DNA of 18,375 bases from an uncultured Planctomycetaceae bacterium (lineage in GTDB: Bacteria > Planctomycetota > Planctomycetia > Pirellulales > UBA1268), in contig CAISKG010000111.1 of NCBI GenBank assembly GCA_903885855.1, forward strand, positions 1 through 18,375, written 5' to 3'. The notes beneath the pieces were generated by a model, which searched no databases, was not told the DNA's origin, and was given only the letters and a program-made list of their open reading frames with translations. The position numbers and the translations under genes were made by a program. Within the stretch, counting starts at the first letter, position 1, and the number at the start of each line of letters is the position of its first letter. Of this stretch, positions 8,177 to 14,754 are shown one piece after another.

Positions 8177-9880
8177 ATGCCAGATGCCGGTCCGATCGGA
8201 GAACCGTGTGCCGAACCGCACGCCGCCTCCGGCGGCGACCCCGGCCCGGCCGCAGGGGACTCAGCCGGTGGGGCGCCCCCGACGCCGCCCCGGCGCGCCC
8301 GGCCGGCCGGTGCGCCGGTGGCCGAGGGGGACCGGTTCGTCACCCTCGACCTGCTCCGCGGCGTGGCGCTGTGCGGCATCCTCCTGATGAACATCCTCAC
8401 CTTCGCCTGGCCAGTGGGCGCCTACACGAACGTCGCCTGGCTCTACTACGCGCTCGACAGCATCGGCCCGGTGGAGGATCCCGAGAAGCGCGAGCGCGAC
8501 GGCGAGGAGGCGCAGGAGGAGGGGGAGGAGCAGCCGGAGGGGGACGCGACGGCCGGCGCGAAGGAGAAGAAAAAGGCCCCCTCGTCGCTCGAGAAGGAAC
8601 GACGCGAGCGCGCCCGCGAACGCGAGCCGCTCCCCGCCTATCCGCGCGGCGCCGTGCGGCTGTGCGCCGTTTCCGGCGACGCCGACCGGGTGGAGTTCGT
8701 CCTCGCCGACCTCCTCGTCGACAACAAGATGCGCACCCTCTTCTCGCTCCTCTTCGGGGCGGGGGTGCTGATCATGACCGGCCACGCCCGGCAGCGCGGC
8801 GCGCGGGCCGGATGGCTCCATTACCGGCGCATGGGATGGCTGGTGGTGATCGGCGCCCTCCACGGCTGGCTCCTCTGGGAGGGGGACATCCTCCTCCCCT
8901 ACGCCGCGGTGGGACTGTGGCTCTATCCGCTGCGCAACCGCTCCGCGCGCACGCTCGCGGTCGTGGGAGTGGTGCTTCTGGCCCTGCCCGTCGTCGGCGC
9001 CGCCTTCGCCCCGCAGATCGTCGACTGGGTGGGCCGGCGCGGCGCGGCGGTGGAGGCCCGCCTCGACGGCTTCCTCGCCCGGGCCGACGCCGATCCCGAG
9101 GCCGACATCGCCGCCGAGATCGACGCCGACGTCGGCTGGGTCGACCGCCTCTTCCTCCGCGGCCACCGCTCCATCCGCGCGCAGCGGCGCAGCGGCCAGC
9201 GGCCGGAGCAGGCCACGCGCGCGATCCGCGAGGAGCTCGAGACCGGCTACCTGGCCGGGGTGGCGAAGCGCTTCTGGTCCATGATCGGCGGGCAGGCCGG
9301 CACGCTCGTGTTCGGATTCCTGGGCCTCGGCTGGCCGATGCTCCTGGGCATGGCGCTGTTCAAGAACGGCTTCCTCACCGGTGCGTGGAGCGCGCGGCAG
9401 TACGCGCGCTGGGCCGCGGGCTGGTATGCCGTCGGACTGCCGGCGACCTGGTGGGCCCTGATGACCTCGCTCGGCGGCCGGGGCGACCTCGCCACGCGCG
9501 TCAGGGTCGTGCTCCCGCTCGAACTCTTCGGCTGCCTGGCCCTCACGCTCGCGCACGCCGGCGCCGTGCTCTGGCTGTGGCGGAGCGGGCGGACGGGTCC
9601 GATCGCCGCGCGCCTCGAGGCCGCCGGGCGCATGGCCCTCACCAACTACCTGGCCCAATCGCTCCTCTGCGCGGTCCTCTTCTCGGGCTTCGGCCTCGGC
9701 CTCCACGGGCGCGTGCCGCGGGCCGGGCTCCTGCTGGTGGCCGTGTCGATCTGGGCCGTGGAGCTCGCCTGGAGCCCGTGGTGGCTCGCCCGCTTCCGCT
9801 TCGGGCCGGTGGAATGGCTGTGGCGGTCGCTGACCTATTGGAAGTGGCAGCCGATGCGGCTTCCGGCCGGCCCGGCCTGA
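8177..9880 (+). CDS. DUF418 family integral membrane protein
   Basis: A predicted inner-membrane protein of 567 residues from this start. The N-terminal family signature RFVTLDLLRGVALCGILL leads into the first membrane segment. Several more hydrophobic helices follow, and the C-terminal DUF418 block ends with GPVEWLWRSLTYWKW, as usual in the family. Function is unknown, though DUF418 proteins are suspected transporters or acyltransferase relatives. Between the first two membrane segments lies an unusual highly charged stretch (8471-8629). The start is uncertain: an in-frame ATG at 8078 gives 600 residues. I prefer 8177 because it leaves a shorter non-conserved leader, but codons just after it are atypical and no ribosome site is seen for either. 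It is divergent from the CobW gene, and mqnB follows 50 bp downstream. Confidence 0.82.
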   Translation: MPDAGPIGEPCAEPHAASGGDPGPAAGDSAGGAPPTPPRRARPAGAPVAEGDRFVTLDLLRGVALCGILLMNILTFAWPVGAYTNVAWLYYALDSIGPVEDPEKRERDGEEAQEEGEEQPEGDATAGAKEKKKAPSSLEKERRERAREREPLPAYPRGAVRLCAVSGDADRVEFVLADLLVDNKMRTLFSLLFGAGVLIMTGHARQRGARAGWLHYRRMGWLVVIGALHGWLLWEGDILLPYAAVGLWLYPLRNRSARTLAVVGVVLLALPVVGAAFAPQIVDWVGRRGAAVEARLDGFLARADADPEADIAAEIDADVGWVDRLFLRGHRSIRAQRRSGQRPEQATRAIREELETGYLAGVAKRFWSMIGGQAGTLVFGFLGLGWPMLLGMALFKNGFLTGAWSARQYARWAAGWYAVGLPATWWALMTSLGGRGDLATRVRVVLPLELFGCLALTLAHAGAVLWLWRSGRTGPIAARLEAAGRMALTNYLAQSLLCAVLFSGFGLGLHGRVPRAGLLLVAVSIWAVELAWSPWWLARFRFGPVEWLWRSLTYWKWQPMRLPAGPA

Positions 9881-9885
9881 GCGCC

Positions 9886-9891
9886 TACACT
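9886..9891 (+). promoter_or_regulatory. Possible -10 box before mqnB
   Basis: TACACT in the 50-bp gap between the DUF418 gene and mqnB matches 4 of 6 positions of TATAAT and lies 39 bases before the mqnB ATG. No convincing -35 element is visible, so mqnB may instead be read from upstream. Confidence 0.25.
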
Positions 9892-9930
9892 GCCAGCGCC
9901 CGGCCCCTGTCCCCATCGGAGCCCCGCGGG

Positions 9931-10581
9931 ATGCCCGCCGATCTCGTCCTCGTCCCCACCGCCATGGAGCGGGCCCTGCTCCAGCCGCACCTCGACGCGT
10001 TCCCCGGGCCGCGGCCGCGCGTCGAATTGTGCGGCTTCGGGGTGGCCGCGGCGGCGGCACGCACCGCCGGGCTCCTCGCCCGCCTCGCGCCGCGGCGCGT
10101 GATCCTCGTCGGCATCGCCGGGCGCTACGACGGCGGGCCGGCCGTCGGGGAGGCGGCCGTGTTTCCGCGCGTCGTCTGCCACGGCATCGGGGCCGGCAGC
10201 GGCGCGGCCTTCGTGGCGGCCGGGGCGCTGGGCTGGCCGCAGTGGCCGGGGGATCCCCCCGACGCGGCCAACGCGGTGGGCGACACGATCGACCTCGACG
10301 GCGCCGCAGGCGCCGGTGCCACGCTGCTGACGGTCACGGCCGCCGCCGCCTCCGCCGCCGACGTGGAGGACCGTCGCCGCCGTTTCCCCGCCGCCGTCGC
10401 CGAGGACATGGAGGGCTTCGCGGTGGCCCTCGCCTGCCGCCTCGCCGGGGTGCCCTGCGGCATCGTGCGCGGGATCTCCAACACCGCCGGCGACCGCGAC
10501 GCGGCGCGGTGGCTGGTGCGCGGGGCCCTCGATTCGGCCGCGGTGCTCGTCGCCGCGCTGCTCGCCGGGGATCGGCCATGA
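9931..10581 (+). CDS. mqnB: Futalosine hydrolase MqnB
   Basis: A 216-residue member of the nucleoside phosphorylase/MTAN-like fold, identified as futalosine hydrolase. That enzyme cleaves futalosine to dehypoxanthine futalosine and hypoxanthine in the futalosine pathway of menaquinone synthesis. Visible landmarks are the start LVLVPTAMERALL, the glycine-rich LVGIAGRYDG loop (59-68), the purine/ribose motif EDMEGFAVA with Glu161 (158-166), and RGISNTAGDRD (180-190), where Asn184 stands at the usual base-contact position. The ATG at 9931 has GGAG at 9918-9921. The gene overlaps the start of mqnD by 4 bp (ATGA), and the mqnD partnership makes the assignment much firmer than the fold alone would. 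Confidence 0.9.
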   Translation: MPADLVLVPTAMERALLQPHLDAFPGPRPRVELCGFGVAAAAARTAGLLARLAPRRVILVGIAGRYDGGPAVGEAAVFPRVVCHGIGAGSGAAFVAAGALGWPQWPGDPPDAANAVGDTIDLDGAAGAGATLLTVTAAAASAADVEDRRRRFPAAVAEDMEGFAVALACRLAGVPCGIVRGISNTAGDRDAARWLVRGALDSAAVLVAALLAGDRP

Positions 10582-11432
10582 CGCCCGCCATCCGCCTGGG
10601 CATCTCGACCTGCCCGAACGACACCTTCGCCTTCCACGGGCTCATCGAGCGCGCGGTCGACTGGCGCGGTCTGCGCTTCGAGGTGGAGCTCGCCGACATC
10701 GAGCAACTCAACGAAGGGCTCCTCGCCGGCCGCTACGACGTCTGCAAGACGAGCTTCCACGCCGCCCTCCTCGCGGCCGACGACGTGATCGTCCTGCCGA
10801 GCGGCTCGGCGCTGGGCTTCGGCGTGGGGCCGCTGCTGCTGGCCCGCACCGCCGGCACCGTCCCGCGCGACTCCGCTCAGCTCACCCTCTGCCCCGGCCG
10901 CCACACCACCGCCACGCTCCTCTTCTCCCTCTTCCATCCCCGCTCGACCCGCGTCGAGCAGACGGTGTTCTCCGAGATCATGCCCCGGCTCCAGGCCGGC
11001 TCGGCCGACTTCGGCGTCTGCATCCACGAGGGGCGCTTCACCTGGGAGGGGCAGGGGCTCGCGTGCGTCGAGGATCTCGGCGCCCGCTGGGAGCGCGAGA
11101 CGGCCTGCCCGCTCCCCCTGGGGGGGATCGTGGCCCGGCGGTCGCTGCCGGCGGCGACGCTCGCCGCGGCGCAGGGGGTGATCCGCGACTCGCTGGCCCA
11201 CGGCCTCGCCCACCGCGAGCGGACCCTCCCCACCATGCGCCGCCACGCCCAGGAGCACGACGACGCCGTCCTCTGGAAGCACGTCGAGCTGTACGTGAAC
11301 GACTGGACGCTCGATCTCGGCCCGGTGGGGCGCCGGGCCCTCGACGAGCTCTCCCGCCGCGCCGCCGCCGCCGGCCTCGGGGGGCCGGGGCGGTCCGGGG
11401 CGCCGGCGCGCCTCGAGGTGCTCGCGGGGTGA
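10578..11432 (+). CDS. mqnD: 1,4-dihydroxy-6-naphthoate synthase MqnD
   Basis: A 284-residue protein of the MqnA/MqnD periplasmic-binding-protein-like fold. MqnD converts cyclic dehypoxanthinyl futalosine to 1,4-dihydroxy-6-naphthoate in menaquinone synthesis. Family signatures are ISTCPNDTFAFH (residues 9-20), DVCKTSFHA (54-62), SALGFGVGPLLLAR (77-90), CPGRHTTATLL, and IHEGRFTWEGQGL. Length and sequence fit MqnD rather than the related MqnA. The ATG overlaps the mqnB stop (10578-10581), so the two are translationally coupled. The other pathway genes (mqnA, mqnC, mqnE) are not in the window. The gene converges on the HPF-like gene with only 21 bp between the stops. Confidence 0.93.
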   Translation: MTPAIRLGISTCPNDTFAFHGLIERAVDWRGLRFEVELADIEQLNEGLLAGRYDVCKTSFHAALLAADDVIVLPSGSALGFGVGPLLLARTAGTVPRDSAQLTLCPGRHTTATLLFSLFHPRSTRVEQTVFSEIMPRLQAGSADFGVCIHEGRFTWEGQGLACVEDLGARWERETACPLPLGGIVARRSLPAATLAAAQGVIRDSLAHGLAHRERTLPTMRRHAQEHDDAVLWKHVELYVNDWTLDLGPVGRRALDELSRRAAAAGLGGPGRSGAPARLEVLAG

Positions 11433-11453
11433 CGGCGCGGCGGGGTGCGCGCG

Positions 11454-11840
11454 TCAGGTTCCGGGGGCCGGCGCCCGCGGACGCTGGGGTCCTCCGGCCC
11501 GGCCGGAGGGCCTGCCCCGCGACGAGGCGCCGTGGCGCCGCCGGGCCCGGTCGAGCTCGCGCGACACGGTGTGGCCGATCCGCGTCGTGGCCCGGTCGAC
11601 GGCGGCGATCCACTCGGAGTCGATCACGGCCGCGATCGTGATCCCGCAGCCCCGCACCTTCACCAGGATCCGGCAGACCTTGTCGATGCCCCCCTTGGGG
11701 CCGTTGTGGTCCTTGAGGAACACCACCACCCGCTCGATGCGGTCGCCGAAGCGGGAGAGGGCGAAACGCAGCCGGCGGTCGATGTGCTCGGGAAGGCCGC
11801 AGGGATGGCGGGTGTCGTTGTCCTTGAGTTCCCACTGCAT
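11454..11840 (-). CDS. HPF/RaiA-like ribosome-associated protein
   Basis: A 128-residue protein whose first 100 residues match the ribosome hibernation factor/sigma-54 modulation family (PF02482). The beta strand IERVVVFLKDHNGPKGG (35-51) leads into DKVCRILVKV and the helix AAVDRATTRIGHTVSRELDRAR, the family's alpha-beta layout. Such proteins bind the 30S subunit in stationary phase or stress and block translation. The last 28 residues form a basic Arg/Gly/Pro-rich tail that could bind RNA. The start MQWELKD at 11840 is chosen over longer in-frame starts because the domain begins there. The gene is divergent from the NhaR-type regulator, and a palindromic LysR box lies 93 bp upstream, so it could be a target of that regulator. 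Confidence 0.8.
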   Translation of the reverse strand: MQWELKDNDTRHPCGLPEHIDRRLRFALSRFGDRIERVVVFLKDHNGPKGGIDKVCRILVKVRGCGITIAAVIDSEWIAAVDRATTRIGHTVSRELDRARRRHGASSRGRPSGRAGGPQRPRAPAPGT

Positions 11841-11923
11841 GGCGGAGGATTCCTGGGGGGATAGGGAACGGTCGATGCACCATTCTTCGGCCCGGCACGC
11901 CTCCGGACACCGCCGATAGTTTC

Positions 11924-11951
11924 TTGCCAATCCATAGGAAAAACCTATGAT
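11924..11951 (+). promoter_or_regulatory. Promoter of the NhaR-type regulator
   Basis: TTGCCA (11924-11929, 5/6 match to TTGACA), a 16-base spacer, and TATGAT (11946-11951, 5/6 match to TATAAT) form the best sigma-70-type promoter in the window. Transcription should begin near 11958. This rules out the ATG at 11947 as start codon and supports the GTG at 11977. Confidence 0.65.
11933..11949. promoter_or_regulatory. Palindromic LysR-type operator (T-N11-A)
   Basis: CATAGG-AAAAA-CCTATG is a perfect 6-bp inverted repeat with a 5-bp centre. It contains T11935-N11-A11947, the classical core of LysR-family binding sites. It occupies the promoter spacer and part of the -10 box of the adjacent LysR gene, as expected for autorepression, and it also lies upstream of the divergent HPF-like gene. 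Confidence 0.6.
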
Positions 11952-11976
11952 TTTGGAAACCCTGGGGGCGGCCGTC

Positions 11977-12876
11977 GTGCAGTGGCTCAACTACCACCAC
12001 CTCCTCTATTTCTGGACCGCCGCGCGCGAGGGGAGCATCACCGCCGCCGCCGCGAAGCTCCACCTCACGCAGCCCACCGTGAGCGGGCAGATCCGCGCCC
12101 TCGAGCGCGCCCTCAAGGCGCGGCTCTTCGAGCGGGCGGGGCGCTCGCTGCGGCTCACCGACGCCGGCCGGCTCGTCTACCGCCACGCCGACGAGATCTT
12201 CGGGATCGGGCGCGAGCTCATCGACGCCCTGCGCGACCGGCCCCGCGGCCGGCCGATGGAATTCACCGTCGGCGTCGCCGACACGCTGCCGAAGATCCTC
12301 GTCCACCGCCTCCTCGCCCCCGCCTTCGCGCCCGGGGAGGAGATCCGCCTGACGTGCGTCGAGGGGGATCCCGACCACCTCCTGGCGCAGCTCGCGCTCC
12401 ATGACCTCGATCTGGTCGTCAGCGACCACCCGGCCAACCCGAGGCTGGGAATGAAGGCCTTCAATCATCTCCTCGGCGACAGCGGCGTGACGTTCTTCGC
12501 CGCCCCCGCCCTCGCGGCCCGCCACCGGCGCGGCTTCCCGCGCTCGCTCTCCGGCGCGCCGATGCTCCTGCCCCACGGCACCACGACGCTGCGCCGCGCG
12601 CTCGAGCAGTGGTTCGACGACCGGGGGATCAGCCCGCGCGTGCGCGGCGAATTCGCCGACAGCGGCCTGCTCAAGGCCTTCGGCGCGCAGGGGGACGGCA
12701 TCTTCGCCGCCCCCACGGCCGTCGAGCGGGAGGTGCGGCGGATGTACGGCGTGGGCGTGGTGGGGCGCGAGCCGGCGATCCGGGAGCGCTTCTACGCGAT
12801 CTCGGTCGAGCGGCGCGTGAAGCACCCGGCCGTGGTGGCGATCACCGCCCAGGCGCGGCGCACGCTCGGGGCCTGA
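11977..12876 (+). CDS. nhaR: NhaR-type LysR family transcriptional regulator
   Basis: A 299-residue LysR regulator, close to the 301 residues of E. coli NhaR. The N-terminus MQWLNYHHLLYFWTAAREGS matches the NhaR-specific opening. The winged helix-turn-helix covers about residues 5-65 (GSITAAAAKLHLTQPTVSGQ...), followed by an effector domain with VGVADTLPKILVHRLL, ALHDLDLVVSDHP and LLKAFGAQGDGIFAAPT, also NhaR-like. E. coli NhaR activates the Na+/H+ antiporter gene nhaA in response to Na+. No antiporter is in this window, so the target and signal are unknown. GTG 11977 is chosen as start for the family match, for GGGGG at 11964-11968, and because the promoter covers the ATG at 11947. The gene converges on the tandem cyclase gene, 26 bp away. 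Confidence 0.88.
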   Translation: MQWLNYHHLLYFWTAAREGSITAAAAKLHLTQPTVSGQIRALERALKARLFERAGRSLRLTDAGRLVYRHADEIFGIGRELIDALRDRPRGRPMEFTVGVADTLPKILVHRLLAPAFAPGEEIRLTCVEGDPDHLLAQLALHDLDLVVSDHPANPRLGMKAFNHLLGDSGVTFFAAPALAARHRRGFPRSLSGAPMLLPHGTTTLRRALEQWFDDRGISPRVRGEFADSGLLKAFGAQGDGIFAAPTAVEREVRRMYGVGVVGREPAIRERFYAISVERRVKHPAVVAITAQARRTLGA

Positions 12877-12882
12877 CCGCCG

Positions 12883-12896
12883 CGGGCCTGCGCCCG
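12883..12896. terminator. Possible bidirectional hairpin between convergent genes
   Basis: CGGGC-CTGC-GCCCG forms a 5-bp stem with a tetraloop in the 26-bp gap between the converging NhaR-type and tandem cyclase genes. The stem is short and has no T-run, so this is a weak terminator candidate. Confidence 0.25.
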
Positions 12897-12902
12897 GGCC
12901 CG

Positions 12903-14591
12903 TCAGTGCAGCGCGATGGCGCGGCCCGGCGCGCCATGGGCGCCCTCGATCTTCACCGGGGCGAAGAGGAAGTAGGCCTCCTCGGGGAGCGCCGCGACGT
13001 TGGCGAGGAACTCCACCGCCACCATGCCGCGGCTGCCGAGGGCCCAGTAGGTCGTGAGGGCGCCGCGTGGATCGACGCCGCCGAGCGTGGGGGCGTCGAT
13101 CCCCACGCAGCGCACGCCGCGGTCGGCGAGGAGCGCCACGGTGGCCGGCGTGGCGGCCGGCCAGCCCTCGCTGCGGCCGTTGAGCGGATTGGCGAGGCAC
13201 TCCGCCGCCTCGCGCCGCGGCCGGAAGGTGCGGTCGACGTGGCCGGTGAGGAAGATCACCACCGTGCCCGGCGCGATCCGCCCCCGGGCGGCCTCGTGCC
13301 GCTCGATCACCTCCGGCGTGATCGCCGGCGAGGCGGGCCATTCGGCGCGCGGGACGCTCCCCACGAGGTCGCGGACGTCGATCACCCGCACCGGGCCGCA
13401 GGTCTGCCCGAGCGGCACCTTCTCCACCGTGACGTCGCTCGTGCCGCGGGGGCCGAAGTCGCGCTCGTACTCCTCGAGCCACCCGCGCGCCTCGGGCGTC
13501 ATCGCGCCGGCCGGCAGCGGCTGCGGCGGCAGGGCCCACGACGGCGGCACGAGGTGCGTGCCGGCGTGCGAATCGAAGACGTGGCCGTGGTGGTAGAGGC
13601 CGAGGTTGTCGCTCCAGAGGAAGTCGACGCGGGCATAGCGCTGACGGTGGCGCCCGACCCCCACGCCGGGCCAGGTGAGGGGCAGATCGGGCGACATCAC
13701 CACCGAGAGGTCGATGACGCGCTTGCCGCGCACCGACTCGATGAGCCGGCCGGGTAGCGTGCCGCCGACGACCGCGAAGGCCCGCCCCTCGCCGTACGGC
13801 CCCCCCTCGTGCTTCGGCGAGAGGATGCAGTAGAAGGCGCCCTCCTCGGGCAGCCTGTCGAGGCCCGCCGCCCCCTCGGTGAAGGTGGCGCCGTACTTCA
13901 TGGCCGCGAAGTGGACCGGCTCGCCGAGCTCCGGCATCGGCCCCATCGTCGGGCTGTCGGTGCCGATGTGCATGACTCCCTGCGAGGCCAGGGCGTCCAT
14001 CGTCTCCGGGGAAGGGTCGGGCCAGGCCGGGGCCTTGCGCTCCAGCGGATCGCAGAGGAAGCGGCGCCCCTCCGGCAGCGGGCGGTAGTAGCGGTCGGCG
14101 TAGCCGCTGCGGAAGAGGACGGCGTCGCCGAAACCGAGCGGGCGGTGGGCGCGCTCCCAGTCGCGCACGCGCTCGGGGGTCACCAGCGGGCTCGTGCCCG
14201 GCGGGAGGCTGTCGAGCAGGTCGGCGACGTCGATCACGCAGGCCTCGCCGCCGAACTTCCACGGCTCGACGGTGTCGGTGAAGAGGTTTCCCATCGGCGA
14301 GGAATGGGGGAGGCCCAGCTCCGGGCGGGCCACCGAATGCGCCGGCACGTCGAGCTGCGTGCCGGTGTTGCCGTCGATGTGGAGGGTGTCGACGTTGTAG
14401 TCGCTGCCGCGGCCGACCCGGGCCACCGGCTCGAGGCGGAACTCCGGAAAGCCCTCCGCCCAGGTGCAGGGGTAGCCGGGGGCGACCAGGAGCGAGAGAT
14501 CGACGAACCGGCTCTCCTCGCCGCGCGCGAGGGGGGCCACGAGGGCCACGAGGGGCGCGAGCGCCACGAGGAGCGGGCGACGGATGGGCAC
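12903..14591 (-). CDS. Exported tandem (two-domain) cyclase family protein
   Basis: A 562-residue protein with an N-terminal export signal (to about residue 24) and two cyclase-superfamily domains, about 28-275 and 290-560. Both keep the family frame: RFVDLSLLV/RVIDLSVVM at the start, VIDVADLL/VIDVRDLV, VMHIGTDSPT/VRCVGIDAPT, and LPEEGAFYCIL/LPEEAYFLFAP near the end. The metal motifs are split. Domain 1 reads N75-TGT-Q79-L-D81-V-P-A-H85 and keeps H227 and E239. Domain 2 reads H342-AGT-H346-L-V348-P-P-S-W352 and keeps E527, but has Tyr515 where His is expected. Neither domain has a full site. The start is GTG at 14591, with a GGAG ribosome site just upstream. It may be a composite enzyme or a non-catalytic binding protein outside the cytoplasm. 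It is divergent from the Nramp-like gene. Confidence 0.88.
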   Translation of the reverse strand: MPIRRPLLVALAPLVALVAPLARGEESRFVDLSLLVAPGYPCTWAEGFPEFRLEPVARVGRGSDYNVDTLHIDGNTGTQLDVPAHSVARPELGLPHSSPMGNLFTDTVEPWKFGGEACVIDVADLLDSLPPGTSPLVTPERVRDWERAHRPLGFGDAVLFRSGYADRYYRPLPEGRRFLCDPLERKAPAWPDPSPETMDALASQGVMHIGTDSPTMGPMPELGEPVHFAAMKYGATFTEGAAGLDRLPEEGAFYCILSPKHEGGPYGEGRAFAVVGGTLPGRLIESVRGKRVIDLSVVMSPDLPLTWPGVGVGRHRQRYARVDFLWSDNLGLYHHGHVFDSHAGTHLVPPSWALPPQPLPAGAMTPEARGWLEEYERDFGPRGTSDVTVEKVPLGQTCGPVRVIDVRDLVGSVPRAEWPASPAITPEVIERHEAARGRIAPGTVVIFLTGHVDRTFRPRREAAECLANPLNGRSEGWPAATPATVALLADRGVRCVGIDAPTLGGVDPRGALTTYWALGSRGMVAVEFLANVAALPEEAYFLFAPVKIEGAHGAPGRAIALH

Positions 14592-14666
14592 GGCAGGTCT
14601 CCTCGGCGCGGATGGCTCCCCCGGGGACGACGAGGCCTCCGGACGCGGCAGCGTGGCTGCGGCCGT

Positions 14667-14684
14667 TGACCCCCCCCGAGGTCA
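14667..14684. promoter_or_regulatory. Palindrome between the divergent cyclase and Nramp-like genes
   Basis: TGACC-N8-GGTCA is a perfect 5-bp inverted repeat with an 8-bp spacer in the 163-bp region between the two divergent genes, and it could bind a dimeric regulator. TTGACC (14666-14671) doubles as a -35-like box for the transporter, with the A/T-richer GGATATC (14692-14698) downstream, but spacing for a standard promoter is poor. Confidence 0.4.
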
Positions 14685-14754
14685 TGCAAGAGGATATCGG
14701 GCCGTCGGGGGCGGTCAATCAGCGGCCGGGCGCGCGGCGCGGGGGACAAGCAGC

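Noticed and set aside
7921..8400. Long N-terminal extension of the CobW-type gene
   Set aside because: It runs through the intergenic promoter island and the DUF418 gene start; the Walker A motif is already at the normal distance from ATG 7920.
11947..11976. ATG 11947 as start of the NhaR-type gene, with AGGA 7 bases upstream
   Set aside because: The codon lies inside the -10 box of a good promoter, and NhaR proteins begin at the position matching GTG 11977.
11038..14718. A 1226-codon open frame on the - strand spanning several genes
   Set aside because: It crosses the HPF-like and NhaR-type genes and the tandem cyclase out of frame, is Arg/Pro-rich, and has no recognisable domain.
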